Below are positions 11,990-22,870 of a stretch of DNA of 64,000 nucleotides, in pieces (the first letter of the stretch is position 1; every line of letters starts with the position of its first letter). Source of the DNA: Aulostomus chinensis. Lineage: Eukaryota > Chordata > Actinopteri > Syngnathiformes > Aulostomidae. Position numbers and translations under genes: made by a program. Where the stretch lies: contig JBBMOA010000004.1 of NCBI GenBank assembly GCA_037954235.1, positions 18,272,101 to 18,336,100 of the forward strand. The letters run 5' to 3'. The notes beneath the pieces are model-generated. The model did not search any database. It saw nothing but the letters and a program-made list of their open reading frames with translations, and was not told where the DNA came from.

Positions 11990-12602
11990 GCACGACATTA
12001 TGTGGTCGTGGTGGGCTTGCAAATTTTGGTGATTTGCCATGAAAATATAACCAAAAATAAATAAATAAATTGAAAATTTTGCCCTGAAGACATCTACAGA
12101 GCATCTATAGGCTCCAGCCCTCCCAAGACTCTTAACAGGATAAGCAGAAGAAAATGGATGGATGGATGGATGGATGGATGGATGGATGGATGGATGGATG
12201 GATGGATGGATGGATGGATGGACATCTACAGGTCAGTTTTGATTTTTAGTCATAGCACCATCTAGTGGCACCAGGAAAGGACGTTTTACACTGTGATGTC
12301 CTCCGCCAAGCCCACTAATCGTATCCAACTCAAATCTGGACAAACACGTCCCAAGAACTCCCGTAAAAACTGTGAGGTTTCATTCGAAAGCAACACGATT
12401 GGTTTGCAGTAAATGTTGACACATAAGACTGTCAGAATATCAGACACACATGGTCACAAATTAAGGAAATGTCAATCTTCATTGGGGTCCAACAAATTTT
12501 AGTGATTAGCCCTGAAAAACAAAAGAGGTTATAACCATTCCCTACATGGTTGGATCTGTTTCAAACATCTCATGTTTGATAAATATCCTAGCCTGAAGAC
12601 AT
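11990..12602 (+). repeat. Old interspersed repeat with two internal related units
   Basis: Two stretches share an order of motifs. Unit A has caaattttggtgatttgcc (near 12019), then ccctgaagacatctacag, then ggtcagttttgatttttag, and a catctagtggcacc block. Unit B has caaattttagtgattagcc (near 12490), then gcctgaagacat, and after the SINE (from 13036) aagacatggacaggtcc and gtgccatctggtg. So the same element text is present twice, about 470 bases apart before counting insertions. Each unit has been interrupted by a SINE inside the gaagacat word. The family name is not known to me. Confidence 0.6.
12100..12220 (+). mobile_element. 5'-truncated SINE copy 2 with 11-bp target duplication
   Basis: Only the 3' end of the SINE is present: taggctccagccctccc, cttaacaggataagcag, then a long (ATGG)n array of about 17 units (12154-12220). 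The flanks carry a perfect 11-bp direct duplication, gacatctacag, at 12089-12099 and 12221-12231. 5' truncation plus target duplication is the normal outcome of target-primed reverse transcription by a LINE enzyme. The Pol III promoter is lost, so the copy is dead on arrival. Confidence 0.92.
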
Positions 12603-13035
12603 CCATCCACGCATCCATCCACCCATCCACCCATCCATCCATCCATCCATCCATCCATCCACCCATCCACCCACCCATTCATCCATCCATCCATCCATCC
12701 ATTTTCTACCAATCATCCTGTTAAGGGTTGCAGGGGGACTGGAGCCTACACCAGCTGCCTTCAAGTGAAAAGCAGGGTTCACCCTGGACAACACATAGAG
12801 ACAGACAACCATTCACACTCACAGCCACACCTACGGTCAATTTAGAGTATCAATCAGCCTCGTCCCCTCTTGATGTCTTTGGACTGTGGGAGGAAGCTGG
12901 AGTACCAGAGAGAACCAACACAGGAACAGGGAGAACATGCAGACTCCACACAGAAAGATCCTGTGCTGGAGGCTAAAAACCCTGAACCTGCTTGCTGTGA
13001 GGCGACAGTGCTGACCGCTGCACCACCGTGCCGCT
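12603..13035 (-). mobile_element. SINE copy 3, near full length, minus strand
   Basis: Read on the minus strand it has the A box region (from caccaccgtgcc near 13021), family body words (cagtccaaagacatcaag, ggttgtctgtctc) and a tail of (ATGG)n, seen here as catccatccaccc variants at 12603-12700. The B box is decayed. An imperfect 12-bp duplication flanks it: gcctgaagacat (12591-12602) and gcctcaagacat (13036-13047), one mismatch. The degenerate (ATGG)n tail and mismatched duplication suggest an older insertion. Long open frames on either strand here are SINE artefacts. Confidence 0.92.
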
Positions 13036-13110
13036 GCCTCAAGACATGGACAGGTCCTAATTGACCTTTTTTCATCGTGCCATCTGGTGATAACATGACA
13101 TCATAAAAAT
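13036..13110 (+). repeat. Continuation of the old repeat, unit B, after the SINE
   Basis: The words gacaggtcctaattgacc and gtgccatctggtgataac continue the motif order of unit A (ggtcagttttgattttt, then caccatctagtggc). This shows that SINE copy 3 split a pre-existing repeat unit. Confidence 0.55.
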
Positions 13111-13136
13111 GAAACACACATCATCTGATTGACATA

Positions 13137-13137
13137 C

Positions 13138-13191
<54 letters not shown>
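13137..13191 (+). repeat. Compound (TA)n(GA)n microsatellite
   Basis: About eight TA units run into about twenty GA units without interruption. The GA part is a purine tract able to form triplex-type structure. Confidence 0.96.
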
Positions 13192-13193
<2 letters not shown>

Positions 13194-14668
13194 GCATGAT
13201 ACTCCGACAGGCAGATCAAATAATAAAGAGAGTGACAAACACTCAGTGATTGTGTCATATGTTACCAAGAGCTGCAGAAGTCAAACAAAAATAGGCAATG
13301 AAGACTTATTAAATGCTTTCAAATGGGAAGCACAAGTGGTGTCGGTGGACATTTTATGATTCGCAATAAAACCAGCGTTGAACATTAAGGAATTTAGATT
13401 TTTATTTGATACTGCAGAGTCAGGAGTCCTTCAACAACACAGTCTGCTGTTCCACTTAAAAAGCTCTGGTTTCATCTTAGTGACCATTTGTTCATTGGAG
13501 TAATTAAGACTTTCTGTGTATTTTTGATGGAAAAAAATGGTCTTTTACACTGTGTTCACAGACGAGGGTATTCTGGTTTCATCGGCCCACATGTATGCTG
13601 TTGTTACCAGCCACACTGTTGCACATTATGGGGTCTCGACATCAGAATTTATGAAGTCTTTTTCAAACAAGTCAAAACCCCTTCAAGTGGGCATAATTGC
13701 TAACTATTGCTAACTTACGTGTGCATATTCAGTCTTTCTCATGAAATTGGCATGACACGGGAACCCAAAGCCAACTTCTCACAGGGTCATTTTGATTTTT
13801 TTCTGCATTTTGTGAATAGTTTAAACCGTAATAGCGATTATGCCACTTTGGTTATTGATAAAAAACAATTAAAAAATCTACCAGTTCCATAGTTTTCTTT
13901 CTTCCAGATGTGCTTTAAGCATGTAAATCTCGTGCGAAAATTGGTGTATGTGTAGTCCTTTTGGAAAAAGCTCAAATTTGACAACTTGTCAGTATTCTAC
14001 TTACTAACCACTACACAAAGACGGATGAATAAATGGATGAATGTGGACACCATGTATGAAAAAAGAAGGAAATTCTAATTCTGTCAGCCAAGGAGCCTGC
14101 AGAAACTCAGGAACAGGATCCAAATTGACAGGAAAAATATCAGTTCCACTTGTTCTGTTCCACTCATTTACATTCATGGCGCAGACATTAATTTTGTTAC
14201 CGTTACAGAGAAGGACTAACAATGAGCGCAACAATAGGACAAGCTTCACCTTCGAGAATGTCAATGAGGCCACATCTTTCTGTTTGATACAAAATACGGA
14301 AGAAACTGCCAACAATGATTCGAAGACAGAGGAGGGCCAGATTCCTTGATTGCTTTATACATCCCTCTTAAGCAAGAATGGGGATAAAGAGAGGGTGTGT
14401 CTGTTTCTGCCAGCATGTTAGATCGATCTATTGAACTGATGCAGCAGTGTTCAAATTAAGTAGCCTGACTTAAATATTTCTCCAAAAAAAAACAAAAAAA
14501 AACGCACTGCATCTCCATAAAAAAAAAAAAACTCTGATCAGGCATCGATTTGGGATAGGATTACAGATATGGATCTATTATCACCACCTCTCTAACAAAG
14601 CGGGAGTGGAAAAAACATGAATCACCTCTGAGTGGAAGGTCTACCTCTTTAAACAGGTAATAAAATGC
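13192..14668. other. Non-coding, mostly unique
   Basis: No gene is seen. Two overlapping frames of about 100 codons on opposite strands at 14004-14349 cover the same bases and show no recognisable domain. A-rich runs occur at 14484-14532. No recognisable mobile element. Confidence 0.5.
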
Positions 14669-14688
14669 TTTTTTTTTTTTTTTTTTTT
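14669..14688 (+). repeat. Poly(T)20 run
   Basis: Twenty uninterrupted T followed by aaacgcc. It could be the A-tail of an old minus-strand retrocopy, but no such body is recognisable on either side. Confidence 0.95.
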
Positions 14689-14790
14689 AAACGCCGGAAG
14701 TGGATATATGCCACATTTGATTAACTTCGGGGAATGACATCACACCTGAGTTGACCATGGTCCAGTAGAAGATGTCGGGTAAAGTTAAAA

Positions 14791-14793
<3 letters not shown>

Positions 14794-14842
<49 letters not shown>
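14794..14842 (+). repeat. (AC)24 microsatellite
   Basis: Pure AC array of about 24 units preceded by A8. Confidence 0.97.
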
Positions 14843-14844
<2 letters not shown>

Positions 14845-15499
14845 GTCTCAGCCATGAGCAAGAACACTTGATAACAATGTTCTGTATGGAATTTCGCAAA
14901 CCCAAACATTGTAACAACTTGTCTGGAGATAAAATAGCAACGATACTTTGCGCACGACTGATTGAATGTACATCATCGGATAAAACCGTGCTTAAAAAAC
15001 TGTATAATTTCAAAGTGTTCACATGGCTAGTAAATGCCAGCTCGCTCCGTTTCTGTGAGGGAGTCCAACCTCAGAGGGGGAGAATTTAAAAAATGCTCCA
15101 ATTCTGGGGGCGCATCCATAGAAGACCTGCCCACAGCGTCTGATTGGCTAAGACCCTGGTGCCTAGTTTAGATGAGCAAAATGTTGGTGGCAAAAACATT
15201 GAATACTTATTTATTATGAATCAGTGACCCTGATTTCATGATTCCGCTACAATTATTGTGGTGCAGCTCTCGGATGAAACTGCGCAGACCCCAATTTGAT
15301 AACCATGGCTTAATGTGATGCTTTGGCCTTGATTAAAGTTTGAACCGTCTTGGACCCAATCATCTGTCTTGTCATGTCTAATATCCTAGCATCCGAGGTT
15401 TTTTGGTCAGTATTTTGGGGCTCCGGCGTAGCCAGCGGATACCTGCTCCAAGCTGGCGTGTTCTGTCAGCAGCTCATTGTTTACGGTCTCTTTTGCAAC
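14843..15499. other. Non-coding; possible DNA-transposon end at 15287-15309
   Basis: No gene is seen. The text agaccccaatttgataacca near 15287 resembles the reversed terminal repeat of hAT-type elements (CAGTGGTTCTCAAACTGGGGTC), but no matching left end was found. Bases 15118-15150 (cgtctgattggctaagac) may be part of the repeat that is clearer from 15500. Confidence 0.35.
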
Positions 15500-16290
15500 G
15501 TGAGATGTTTGCGTGGAGTTGAAAGACCGTGGATTGTTTATTGATTGATTATGGAAATCCTCAAAATAACAGGGTTTGTTTTTTTTTTCTACTGATGGTG
15601 AAATTACGATTATTCAATTCATATCGCAATATTTTTTTTTTAAACATAATACGCTGTTAATATCAGACTAAATAAACACGGGAAACTTTCACTGAGCCGC
15701 TCGCTCTCTCAGTAAAAGTCAGTGTAGCTCGACCATCATCTTAGATCTGTATCTCTCTGTTTCGGCATTCAAATACACCAGAAAAAACAAGACAGCAGCT
15801 ACTTCGGCAGCAGTGGCGTTCCGGCTGTGACACTTCACGGTCGTCTTCTGCGTTTCTTTGTGGTGCAGCTACAGGCGCATAGTGCACTATTTTAGTTCAA
15901 TTCGGAACCCTTTCTTGACGGTTGAGTCAGCCTTAAAATTCTGTCAGAGAAACATATTTTCGAGGCTTTAGGGGAGAACTGGAACGCAGTGTTGGCTCAT
16001 AAAGTCCGACAACCACAGACAAAATGCAACACTCCACGGCACGTGTGGCGAATGCGTTTCATGTCCATTATCTTGATTTCATGATCAAGGGAAGCTGAAA
16101 TAGGAATCGTAGTTGAAATTCAATTACTTGACCAGCAGCTTTGTTAAATCATCCGCCTGCAGACATTTATCCAACCTCGTAATTCTGTTTAGCGCTCCAC
16201 GCAGACAGACTGCTTACATGAGCGCAATGGAGGACCGCCCAGATGTGATTGGTCAAAGCTCATCAAACCGAAACCAGAAGCTTTCTCGTC
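15500..16290 (+). repeat. Dispersed repeat, copy A (longer)
   Basis: The right part (gctttgttaaatca at 16138, then a cgctccacgcag-like block, then tgtgattggtca at 16244-16255) matches in order and spacing a second stretch at 44556-44663. The left part (gtttgcgtggagttg near 15507) matches gtttgcatggagttg near 44465. Copy B lacks most of the roughly 600 bases in between, so one copy has a large deletion or the other an insertion. No protein is visible. It is a mobile-element relic of unknown class. Confidence 0.5.
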
Positions 16291-17079
16291 CAGACAGCTT
16301 TTCCCTATGCCTTTGGATTCTGTATTTACACGCAGAATCAATTTTTGAGGTTTCATAAGTGATATGTGATTTGTAGATCCCTATTCAATTCATTGTCATA
16401 CATAAATAAGACGTGATGACTTAAAAGCCTACAAATGGCGGCCTATTATTTCATCTATGAACAGTTGACCTCATTATTCCTGCATTAATCCTTTTGGGAA
16501 GCTACAAATCAGTTGCTCGTACTCACGTGGTTGCTAATGGCGGCTCAATCATTGACACATAATGGCTGCGAACCATGATGGCTACCTCTAGACTCATTAA
16601 ACAGCGGTGGTACAATGATTCACTCAAGTAATTCCACCACAAAAAGAAATCAATAACCTTATCAGAAAGTAATTTTGAGGGTTATCGGTGATCTGGGTTC
16701 AGGCTGTTTATCAGACAAGCCGGGTACTGGAAAACATGTGACCAGGTCAATTCTGTTTGAGCCAACGTCGATGAGAGGATGATCGAGGAAAGTATAGGCA
16801 AGATGAGAGCCCGATGAGCAATAATCCTCTTGGAACAACATGTCTGATTGGATATTTCAGCCACAGCAGGAGACAATGACGGCACGCTAACCAGGTAAGC
16901 CTGGCTGAAATTTTCATTTCAATTTGACAATCAGCCGCCTTGATATTTAAGCATGTCACCGAATGTGCATATATCTTCCCCTTGCTCTTAAAAAAGGAGG
17001 GGATCATTCCCCCGTTTCGCCCTGGGCAGCACGGAGATCGCTACTGGATAGCTAATAAAGCAAGAAAAAAAAAGGGGGG
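16291..17079. other. Non-coding, mostly unique
   Basis: No gene is seen. A 67-codon and an 86-codon frame overlap on the minus strand at 16682-17007 with no recognisable domain. Sequence is balanced and repeat-free. Confidence 0.45.
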
Positions 17080-17560
17080 GGGGCAGGTTAAAGACTTGGA
17101 AGGCAGGTAGAAGAGGAGGGAGGAGGATTGGGAAGTGGACATGACAGAAATGGGTGAGGCTTGTAAAAGACATGCGATTCATTAGACATTCACACTGTGC
17201 GCTGGAGAGCCCCTAAAGCCTTGCAGTAAAAGTGTGAGAGGGAGGAATTAAAGATGGAAAAGAGGAGATGCAAGTAGAAAAGAATCTGGAAAAAAAAACC
17301 AAAACAGATGGGTAAGCAAAGACAGAAAAGATGGTAGAGATGTTGAATGAGAGGGAGGGGAGGAGAGGGTGATGTCGTGCAAGAGAGGACCGGGTTCGGA
17401 GACATCAAACAAAGGGTAGGCTGGACGGCTGTGTGAGGACGAGGAGGAGGAGGAGAGAAAGTGAGGGGTGAGGCAGAAAAAAAAAAGATGAAAGCTGTGA
17501 TGCGGTGAAGTGAAGGGACTGGCAGAGTGAAAGAGAGCAAAGACAAAGACGGGGCAAAGG
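17080..17560 (+). repeat. Purine-rich tract
   Basis: Almost 500 bases with strong purine bias on the + strand (many gagg, gaaaa, ggagg words, a run of G at about 17074-17083). The complementary strand gives 97- to 118-codon frames rich in Ser, Leu, Pro and Phe; these arise from composition alone and are not genes. Confidence 0.7.
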
Positions 17561-17656
17561 CAGGAGGAGTGTTGCAGTGCCATAAAATGCCAGCTGTATG
17601 CCACTGCAGTCTCTCATCGCAGCACCATTTGAGTTATTACTGTGTCGGCTACCTAA

Positions 17657-17700
17657 ACACACACCCACCCCCCACCCCCCCCCCACACACACACACACAC
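17657..17700 (+). repeat. C-rich/CA low-complexity run
   Basis: Mixed CCA, poly(C) and (CA)n units. Confidence 0.9.
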
Positions 17701-17800
17701 TCCTCCCAGTTTACGGCATGTTCACTGATTATCTGGATCTCGTCTGCACGTCTTTATGAGCTGAGGGCTGTTATAAAACACCTCTTGCTGGACAAAGAGG

Positions 17801-17915
17801 TGTGTGTGTGTGTCTGTGTGTGTGTGTGTGCGTGTGTGTGTGTGCATCCTTTGCAGTGTTGCCAGTTTCACTATAAAGCAAGTTATGAGTGTGTGTGTGT
17901 GCGTGTGTGTGTGTG
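17801..17915 (+). repeat. Two (GT)n arrays with imperfections
   Basis: Arrays at 17801-17845 and 17889-17915, each with one gcgt interruption at a comparable place, separated by 43 unique bases. The matched interruption hints at a shared expansion history. Confidence 0.9.
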
Positions 17916-18857
17916 CCTGCGTGACTTATAATCTCCCATCTGGATGGTTGTTGACAGACAGACAGTATTACTTAGTTGGTTTTCATGAAATGTAAAATAT
18001 GTACATTTTAAATGAATTCTGACCAATTGCACAAACTTTTTTTCTTTTTTGGGGGGGGGGGGATTGAATTATTTCTGTCCTTCAGGCAGAACGACGGCGC
18101 AAATCAAACGTGCGGAGACTGAAATCGCTCTTGAGTCTGGTAATCCATCACGCTGAGAAGTTCAATGCCTTTATTTTTGTTGTCAAACTGTCACTTTGTG
18201 CGAACGCAGTTGAGAGAGGAGATGGATTCAAGAGCCTAAAGCCTTCAAAGACAATCTGATATCTAAGATTTATGAGAGAAAAAAAAACTTTTTAAATCGA
18301 TTAAAATAACAAAATACACATTGTTTTTTTTTTTTTTTTTTTTAATTTTCCCACATTTGATTAAAAAAAGTTTTCGGGAGCCTTTTATCAGTTTTATCAT
18401 CTTCAGCAAGAGGACGGTTGACAGCGTCGTGAAGCAGGTTTTGTCATTTGAGCTCTATTACTTGCTTGTAATCGTTTAGTTCCATGAAAAACCAACCGTA
18501 TGAATGTCAAAAGTTCACTTCACCCCTATGTATGTCAGCACTTGCATCTAGAGCTGCTCCAATCACAGCTTTCTGTAGTAGCGAGGAAGAGGGTGAGGTG
18601 GCGGGGTGGGTGGGGAGGGCGATCAAATGTTATATATGTACTCACATACCTCCCTCACGCTAAAACACACAAATGCACACAATGACTGACACAGTGTGGT
18701 TTTATCTGCACTTCCCAAAGGCTTTAGGTCTGTCTCATTTTTTCTTATCTTAATAAGGTTGCTCTTAACTCCGTGATGGACTGCACTTCTCTGGTAATGG
18801 ATTCACGTCGACGCACACATATTCACACTCATCCCCATCTTCCGTGCTTGCTACCAA
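17916..18857. other. Non-coding with homopolymers
   Basis: No gene is seen. It holds a G12 run at 18051-18062 and a T20 run at 18324-18343; otherwise apparently unique. Confidence 0.5.
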
Positions 18858-18862
18858 CGCGC

Positions 18863-18895
<33 letters not shown>

Positions 18896-18899
18896 CACA
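18858..18899 (+). repeat. Compound (CG)n(CACG)n(CA)n array
   Basis: CGCGCG grades into four CACG-type units and then about eight CA units. Alternating purine-pyrimidine throughout, so it is a candidate left-handed (Z) DNA segment. Confidence 0.95.
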
Positions 18900-20279
18900 T
18901 CTCTCTCTTGCAGCTCTTTCGATTGTGTGCACACATCCCATCACATTGTTAAGTGGCTGTTGTCAGCTTGGTCTAACTGAGTCTTTCTCTAATCTCAGCA
19001 CATACAATCCCACCACCCCCAACACACTTTGGGTAGAGATCCCAGTCAAGATTTGAACATGACGAGAACTCCAGCACTGAACTACGACGGTATAAATAAA
19101 GCGGAACAAATAATGAAAAGAAAAAAAAAATACTACTGCAGCTTTTTTTTTTTTTTTTTTTGGTCTGACCTTTCCATATATATGAAATTCCAAAAAGCAG
19201 AAAAAGTTTACATTTTCAAAACTTGCTGGAGCGCATTTTGGCAGTTTTTTGATGAAGTATAAGGCCTAAAAGTTTAGTGTATAATTCCAACGAAACACAA
19301 CAGCCAGAAGAAAACGAAAACGAAACTAAAAAGAACTACAAAAGCGCATACGTACGTTGAGGCCAAATTTTAGCTCCTTGGCACTTTAGCACTCCTGGCC
19401 TGATTAAAGCTGCAAGCAGGGATAAGCGGGTCCTCACACCCTTTGATCTGATTGCATAAACTCATTCATCAAATTAAATGATATATCAGGAAAAATCCGA
19501 TTTTTTTCTCAAATGACTTCCTTTAAAAAAAAAAAGAAAAAAAAAAAGACCATCTTGAATGTAAAAATGTTACTTTACCAACACTGCAATGGGTGATATA
19601 GATTAATGCAGGCAGTAGATCAAGAAACATCAGATCTCGTTTCTAATAATAGAGCTGATCATTATTGGATTTTTAGGGTTATCAGATTATTCAAGTGGTC
19701 CTGTTAATAGCATAGCCTTTGTGGAATCCATTAAAAACACAACGTTTTTTTTGCCGAAACTTCTGTTTTATTCATTGCATGTAAACAGATTAATTTAATT
19801 TCTTTCTTTTATATTTCAGGTATGTGCACACTTGCCTTGAGGGTGTTGGTTACATGTAAAGGTGGTGGGCTGCAGTACAAAAACACATTTTTACAGGAGT
19901 AGTCTGAGTCCAAGAGTAGTTTTGCAGTAGAAAAGCTTGTTGCCGTCTTCTGCTCAAGGAAAGCTTGACATAGGACAGAAATTTCTAACTCGCTTTACAA
20001 ACTTCCTCAGAGTGACATGACCAAAATACTGCAACTACTGTAATAGTGACAAGTATTTCTATCAAGAGTAAGGCTGGAAGAAAACATAGGAGAAAACAAT
20101 GGTGGTTAGCTGTTCCTGTGGTGCAGCAGCTATATTTTCAGTACAATCGAACTCATCGTCAGCATAAAAAAAGTTCTCAAAGACAGCAAACGTGGCACGG
20201 ATAACTTAATATAGACGTGACGAGGAACTAGTCTTTCAAGAGGAGGCTTCATGAGGCTTACGATCAGTGAACGAAACGT
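18900..20279. other. Non-coding; possible old repeat at 19400-19440
   Basis: No gene is seen. T19 lies at 19143-19161 and mixed A runs at about 19527-19547. The text gattaaagctgcaagcaggg near 19401 and the following gggtcctcacaccc resemble the start of a fish interspersed repeat (recalled, not searched). Confidence 0.4.
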
Positions 20280-20425
20280 ATAAACACAACTAGAGGTCGA
20301 AACAAGGTCTTTTAGTTTTAGGAAATAAAGGCCTGTCTCTAATAAAACCCTGCTTCCGAAAAAAAATTGGTACCTTTTGCAGTAAATAAAGGCCCAGGCT
20401 GATAGTAGAGGATTTACCCCTGTCG
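20280..20425 (+). repeat. Possible old interspersed repeat
   Basis: The words ggaaataaaggcctgtctc and gtaaataaaggcccaggc recur 60 bases apart and are followed by tagaggatttacccctg. This layout resembles a fish repeat built from related 'ataaaggcctg' blocks. No coding content. Confidence 0.3.
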
Positions 20426-20858
20426 AAAATAATTGGCAATATGTACTTCATGTACTTGGGGAGAAAATCCGACTATTGACTGCATCATGTAAACCCAGTT
20501 TTTTCAGGCGCCGTATTATTAACTCAAAGACTTCAAATCAGACCGTCGCCATTACTTATGGGATTATTCCCAGTTATGAGATTATGTCAACGCACTCATT
20601 TGGATTTTTATTTTGTCAATTTACCGCTTTACTGCTGTGGTCAAGAACTAATTTGACCTGAGAAGTGGTTACATAATTGAGATTCCTCTGGCGTACATTT
20701 TTCAGAAGAGTAATTCTGAAGAGCTGAGTGAGTGGAGTGGTATCTCAGATCATAATTTGATTTAATGAGATATAGTTATGAAGAGAAATGCACCGTTCTA
20801 TTTGTCTCCATCAATGTCTTAGGGGAGATCTGATAGAATACTCCAGGCCCTTCAATTC

Positions 20859-21230
20859 TTTTTTTTTTTTTACAGCTCTGCTTATCCTCCTCTCCCTCCA
20901 CTCGTCTATCCATCACCCCTTCTTCGGGTCTCTTAACCAACAGTTCGATCTCTCTATCCTTGTTCTCGTGCCTTTTCTTCCCCACATTGCTCTCCTTCAC
21001 TTTCACCCCACCTGTCACTCTCCACTCCCTCCCTCCCCCGAGTCTTTATCTCTCTCACACATCCACTTTATTCCTCCTCTTCCCACCCACCTTTCCTCCC
21101 CGATCTGTGTCACAACCCTTCATCAACTGCAGCTGCTTCTCTCCATTTTTCAACCTCTCTCTCTCTCTCTCTCCCCTCTTACCCTCCTTTCCCTTTATTC
21201 TGTCTCTCTTCCTTTTATTCTCTCTGGGTA
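20859..21230 (+). repeat. Pyrimidine-rich tract with (TC)n core
   Basis: Begins with about 13 T and continues for some 360 bases with strong C+T bias, including (TC)n at 21155-21173. The Ser/Leu/Pro-rich frames of 113 and 147 codons that overlap here follow from composition and have no domain. Confidence 0.75.
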
Positions 21231-21374
21231 AATTGAATCACAATCGGTTCCTCCAAATCACTTCACACGGCGAACCCCGCAGACGCAAACGGCTCCAGTA
21301 AAAAATGATGAGGCAGATCCATAACAGCTATCAAAGCTAACAAGAGGGGGACAGGATCACCCTCGCTGACATAA

Positions 21375-21490
21375 GCGCACTGGTGTAATTAATAAACTAA
21401 TTAATGACAAGTAAGCCCCAAAGGAGACCAAAATACAACGCAGATAATTAGATGATTGTAAAAATAATAAATTATTGAAATTAAGAGGGG
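21375..21490. promoter_or_regulatory. Possible regulatory element with TAATTA cluster
   Basis: Three TAATTA cores (21386-21391, 21398-21403, 21445-21450) lie within 65 bases, with an attaatgaca word between. TAATTA is the core bound by many homeodomain proteins. AT-rich sequence makes such clusters possible by chance. The function is inferred only. Confidence 0.25.
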
Positions 21491-22330
21491 AGAAAAGAAC
21501 AAACTAATAATCAAAACAAGTAACTGAATGAATGAAACCAGATTTATTGCGTGCATCACGCAGTAAAATGCTCTGCTGGTAACAGCAGACAGTAGCGCTC
21601 CAGCTGCTGGTCCAGTGGGTAAATAGGTAGGTAGATGGGTAGTACGCAGTATGCAGAGTTAGCTAGTTAGTTTTCTTTTTTGGTTTGAGGAATGTTCTGT
21701 TGAATATGTAGACAGCGTAAACAGGCAGTCTTGAGAGGAAGCCAGACCCGACCGCTTATATCCTCCCTGCCAGTCCTGCAGAAAGGACAAATTCAATAAA
21801 AATGGAGTTGAGCACCATGAAATAGTCTGTCAGCGACAGCAAAGTCTGACAGCAGGTAAACATGATTCATGTTAGTTTTGTAAAAAAACAAAACAAAACA
21901 TTGTATATGGTCTAGAATTATTATATTTTTTTTATTAAATAAAACATGAAGACTGTTAGCATGGTTCCTTTATCCGATTGCTTTGGAGCGGGATTGATTG
22001 ACTCATCCGGAGGATGACGCACGAGGCGTGACGTGGAAAATGTCTTCGCATTTGTGCTCAGCCGGACACATAGAGGAATTAGAAATTTCAATTCTGGACA
22101 CGAGTGGATTCAAAAATACATGCTCATGCTCTCCATTTACTCGCTTGAGACTGCTTAGCTTTCCTCCGCCAGCTGTCTCTTTCCTGTGGAAGGTGTTCCC
22201 GTCTTTCTGGATCTTCTGCTGTCACTTCTGTAACGGTGTCAATCCATCTTCTTCTGCTTCAGCATCCATTGGTCTTTTCCAGTGTAATAGCCCACTCTTT
22301 CCAACTCGAACATATCCTAATATCTCCAGT
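21491..22330. other. Non-coding, mostly unique
   Basis: No gene is supported. There is a 116-codon + strand frame at 21998-22348 without recognisable domain or start context. Short related blocks gtaggtagatgggtag near 21625 are low-complexity. Confidence 0.4.
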
Positions 22331-22419
22331 TTAGATGCTCGCCTCTGAAGATATTTCTGCTTTTACTACCACCGTTGTCTGTCTGTTAGCAGGATTAGGA
22401 AAAATTACGAGGCTATTTT

Positions 22420-22870
22420 CCCACCAAACCTGTCAGAGGATGTGTAGAATGGGCCGAGGGAGAAACCATGACCTTTTAGAGCAGGTAAGTCGTAGGGGCA
22501 CCTGGTTGTCAGAGGAAATGATTTTCTTTTTTAACCCTTTGATGTACTTCTCCTGGTGGGTCAACCACATCCATCTCAAATCTGGTCAGAGATGCCTTTT
22601 AAAACACCATGGTTTGCTACACTGAAGACCCTCGTGCAAAATCCAATTATAATTTCCGCTCCTTCTTGTTTGGTGGAACAGTCCCCCAATGTGACCAGCG
22701 AAGTCCTGCAAGGACATGCTGCTTACATTTGTACAATCAGGGTCCAGATGCAGAAAGTGCCTGGTACCAAAATTTGGGTGCATTCTGGCTCTTTGTATCA
22801 CGAACCTGTTGGTCCACAGCCCAAACACATTTAACTTCTTTATCCTTCTCGGCACGTCGGTCATTCACTG
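22420..22870. repeat. Possible interspersed-repeat stretch
   Basis: Two overlapping frames of 92-96 codons on opposite strands occupy the same bases. The text around gggccgagggagaaacc (22453) and cctcgtgcaaaatccaat reads like degraded repeat. A consensus-like donor, caggtaagt, occurs at 22483-22491, but no matching exon is evident. Confidence 0.3.

Noticed and set aside
12154..12700. Regular ATGG/ATCC arrays looking like a tandem array or CRISPR-like structure
   Set aside because: They are the (ATGG)n tails of SINE copies 2 and 3 on opposite strands; there are no spacers.
15287..15309. hAT-type terminal repeat
   Set aside because: Only one end-like word was found, with no matching left end or 8-bp duplication.
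17190..17698. 97- to 118-codon minus-strand frames
   Set aside because: They lie opposite a purine-rich tract and overlap in different phases.
20788..21301. 147- and 113-codon Ser/Leu/Pro-rich frames
   Set aside because: Two phases are open over the same bases because the DNA is almost all C and T; this is composition, not coding.
22483..22491. Consensus splice donor caggtaagt
   Set aside because: No plausible exon lies upstream in any frame and no acceptor pairs with it; single donor-like words are common by chance.
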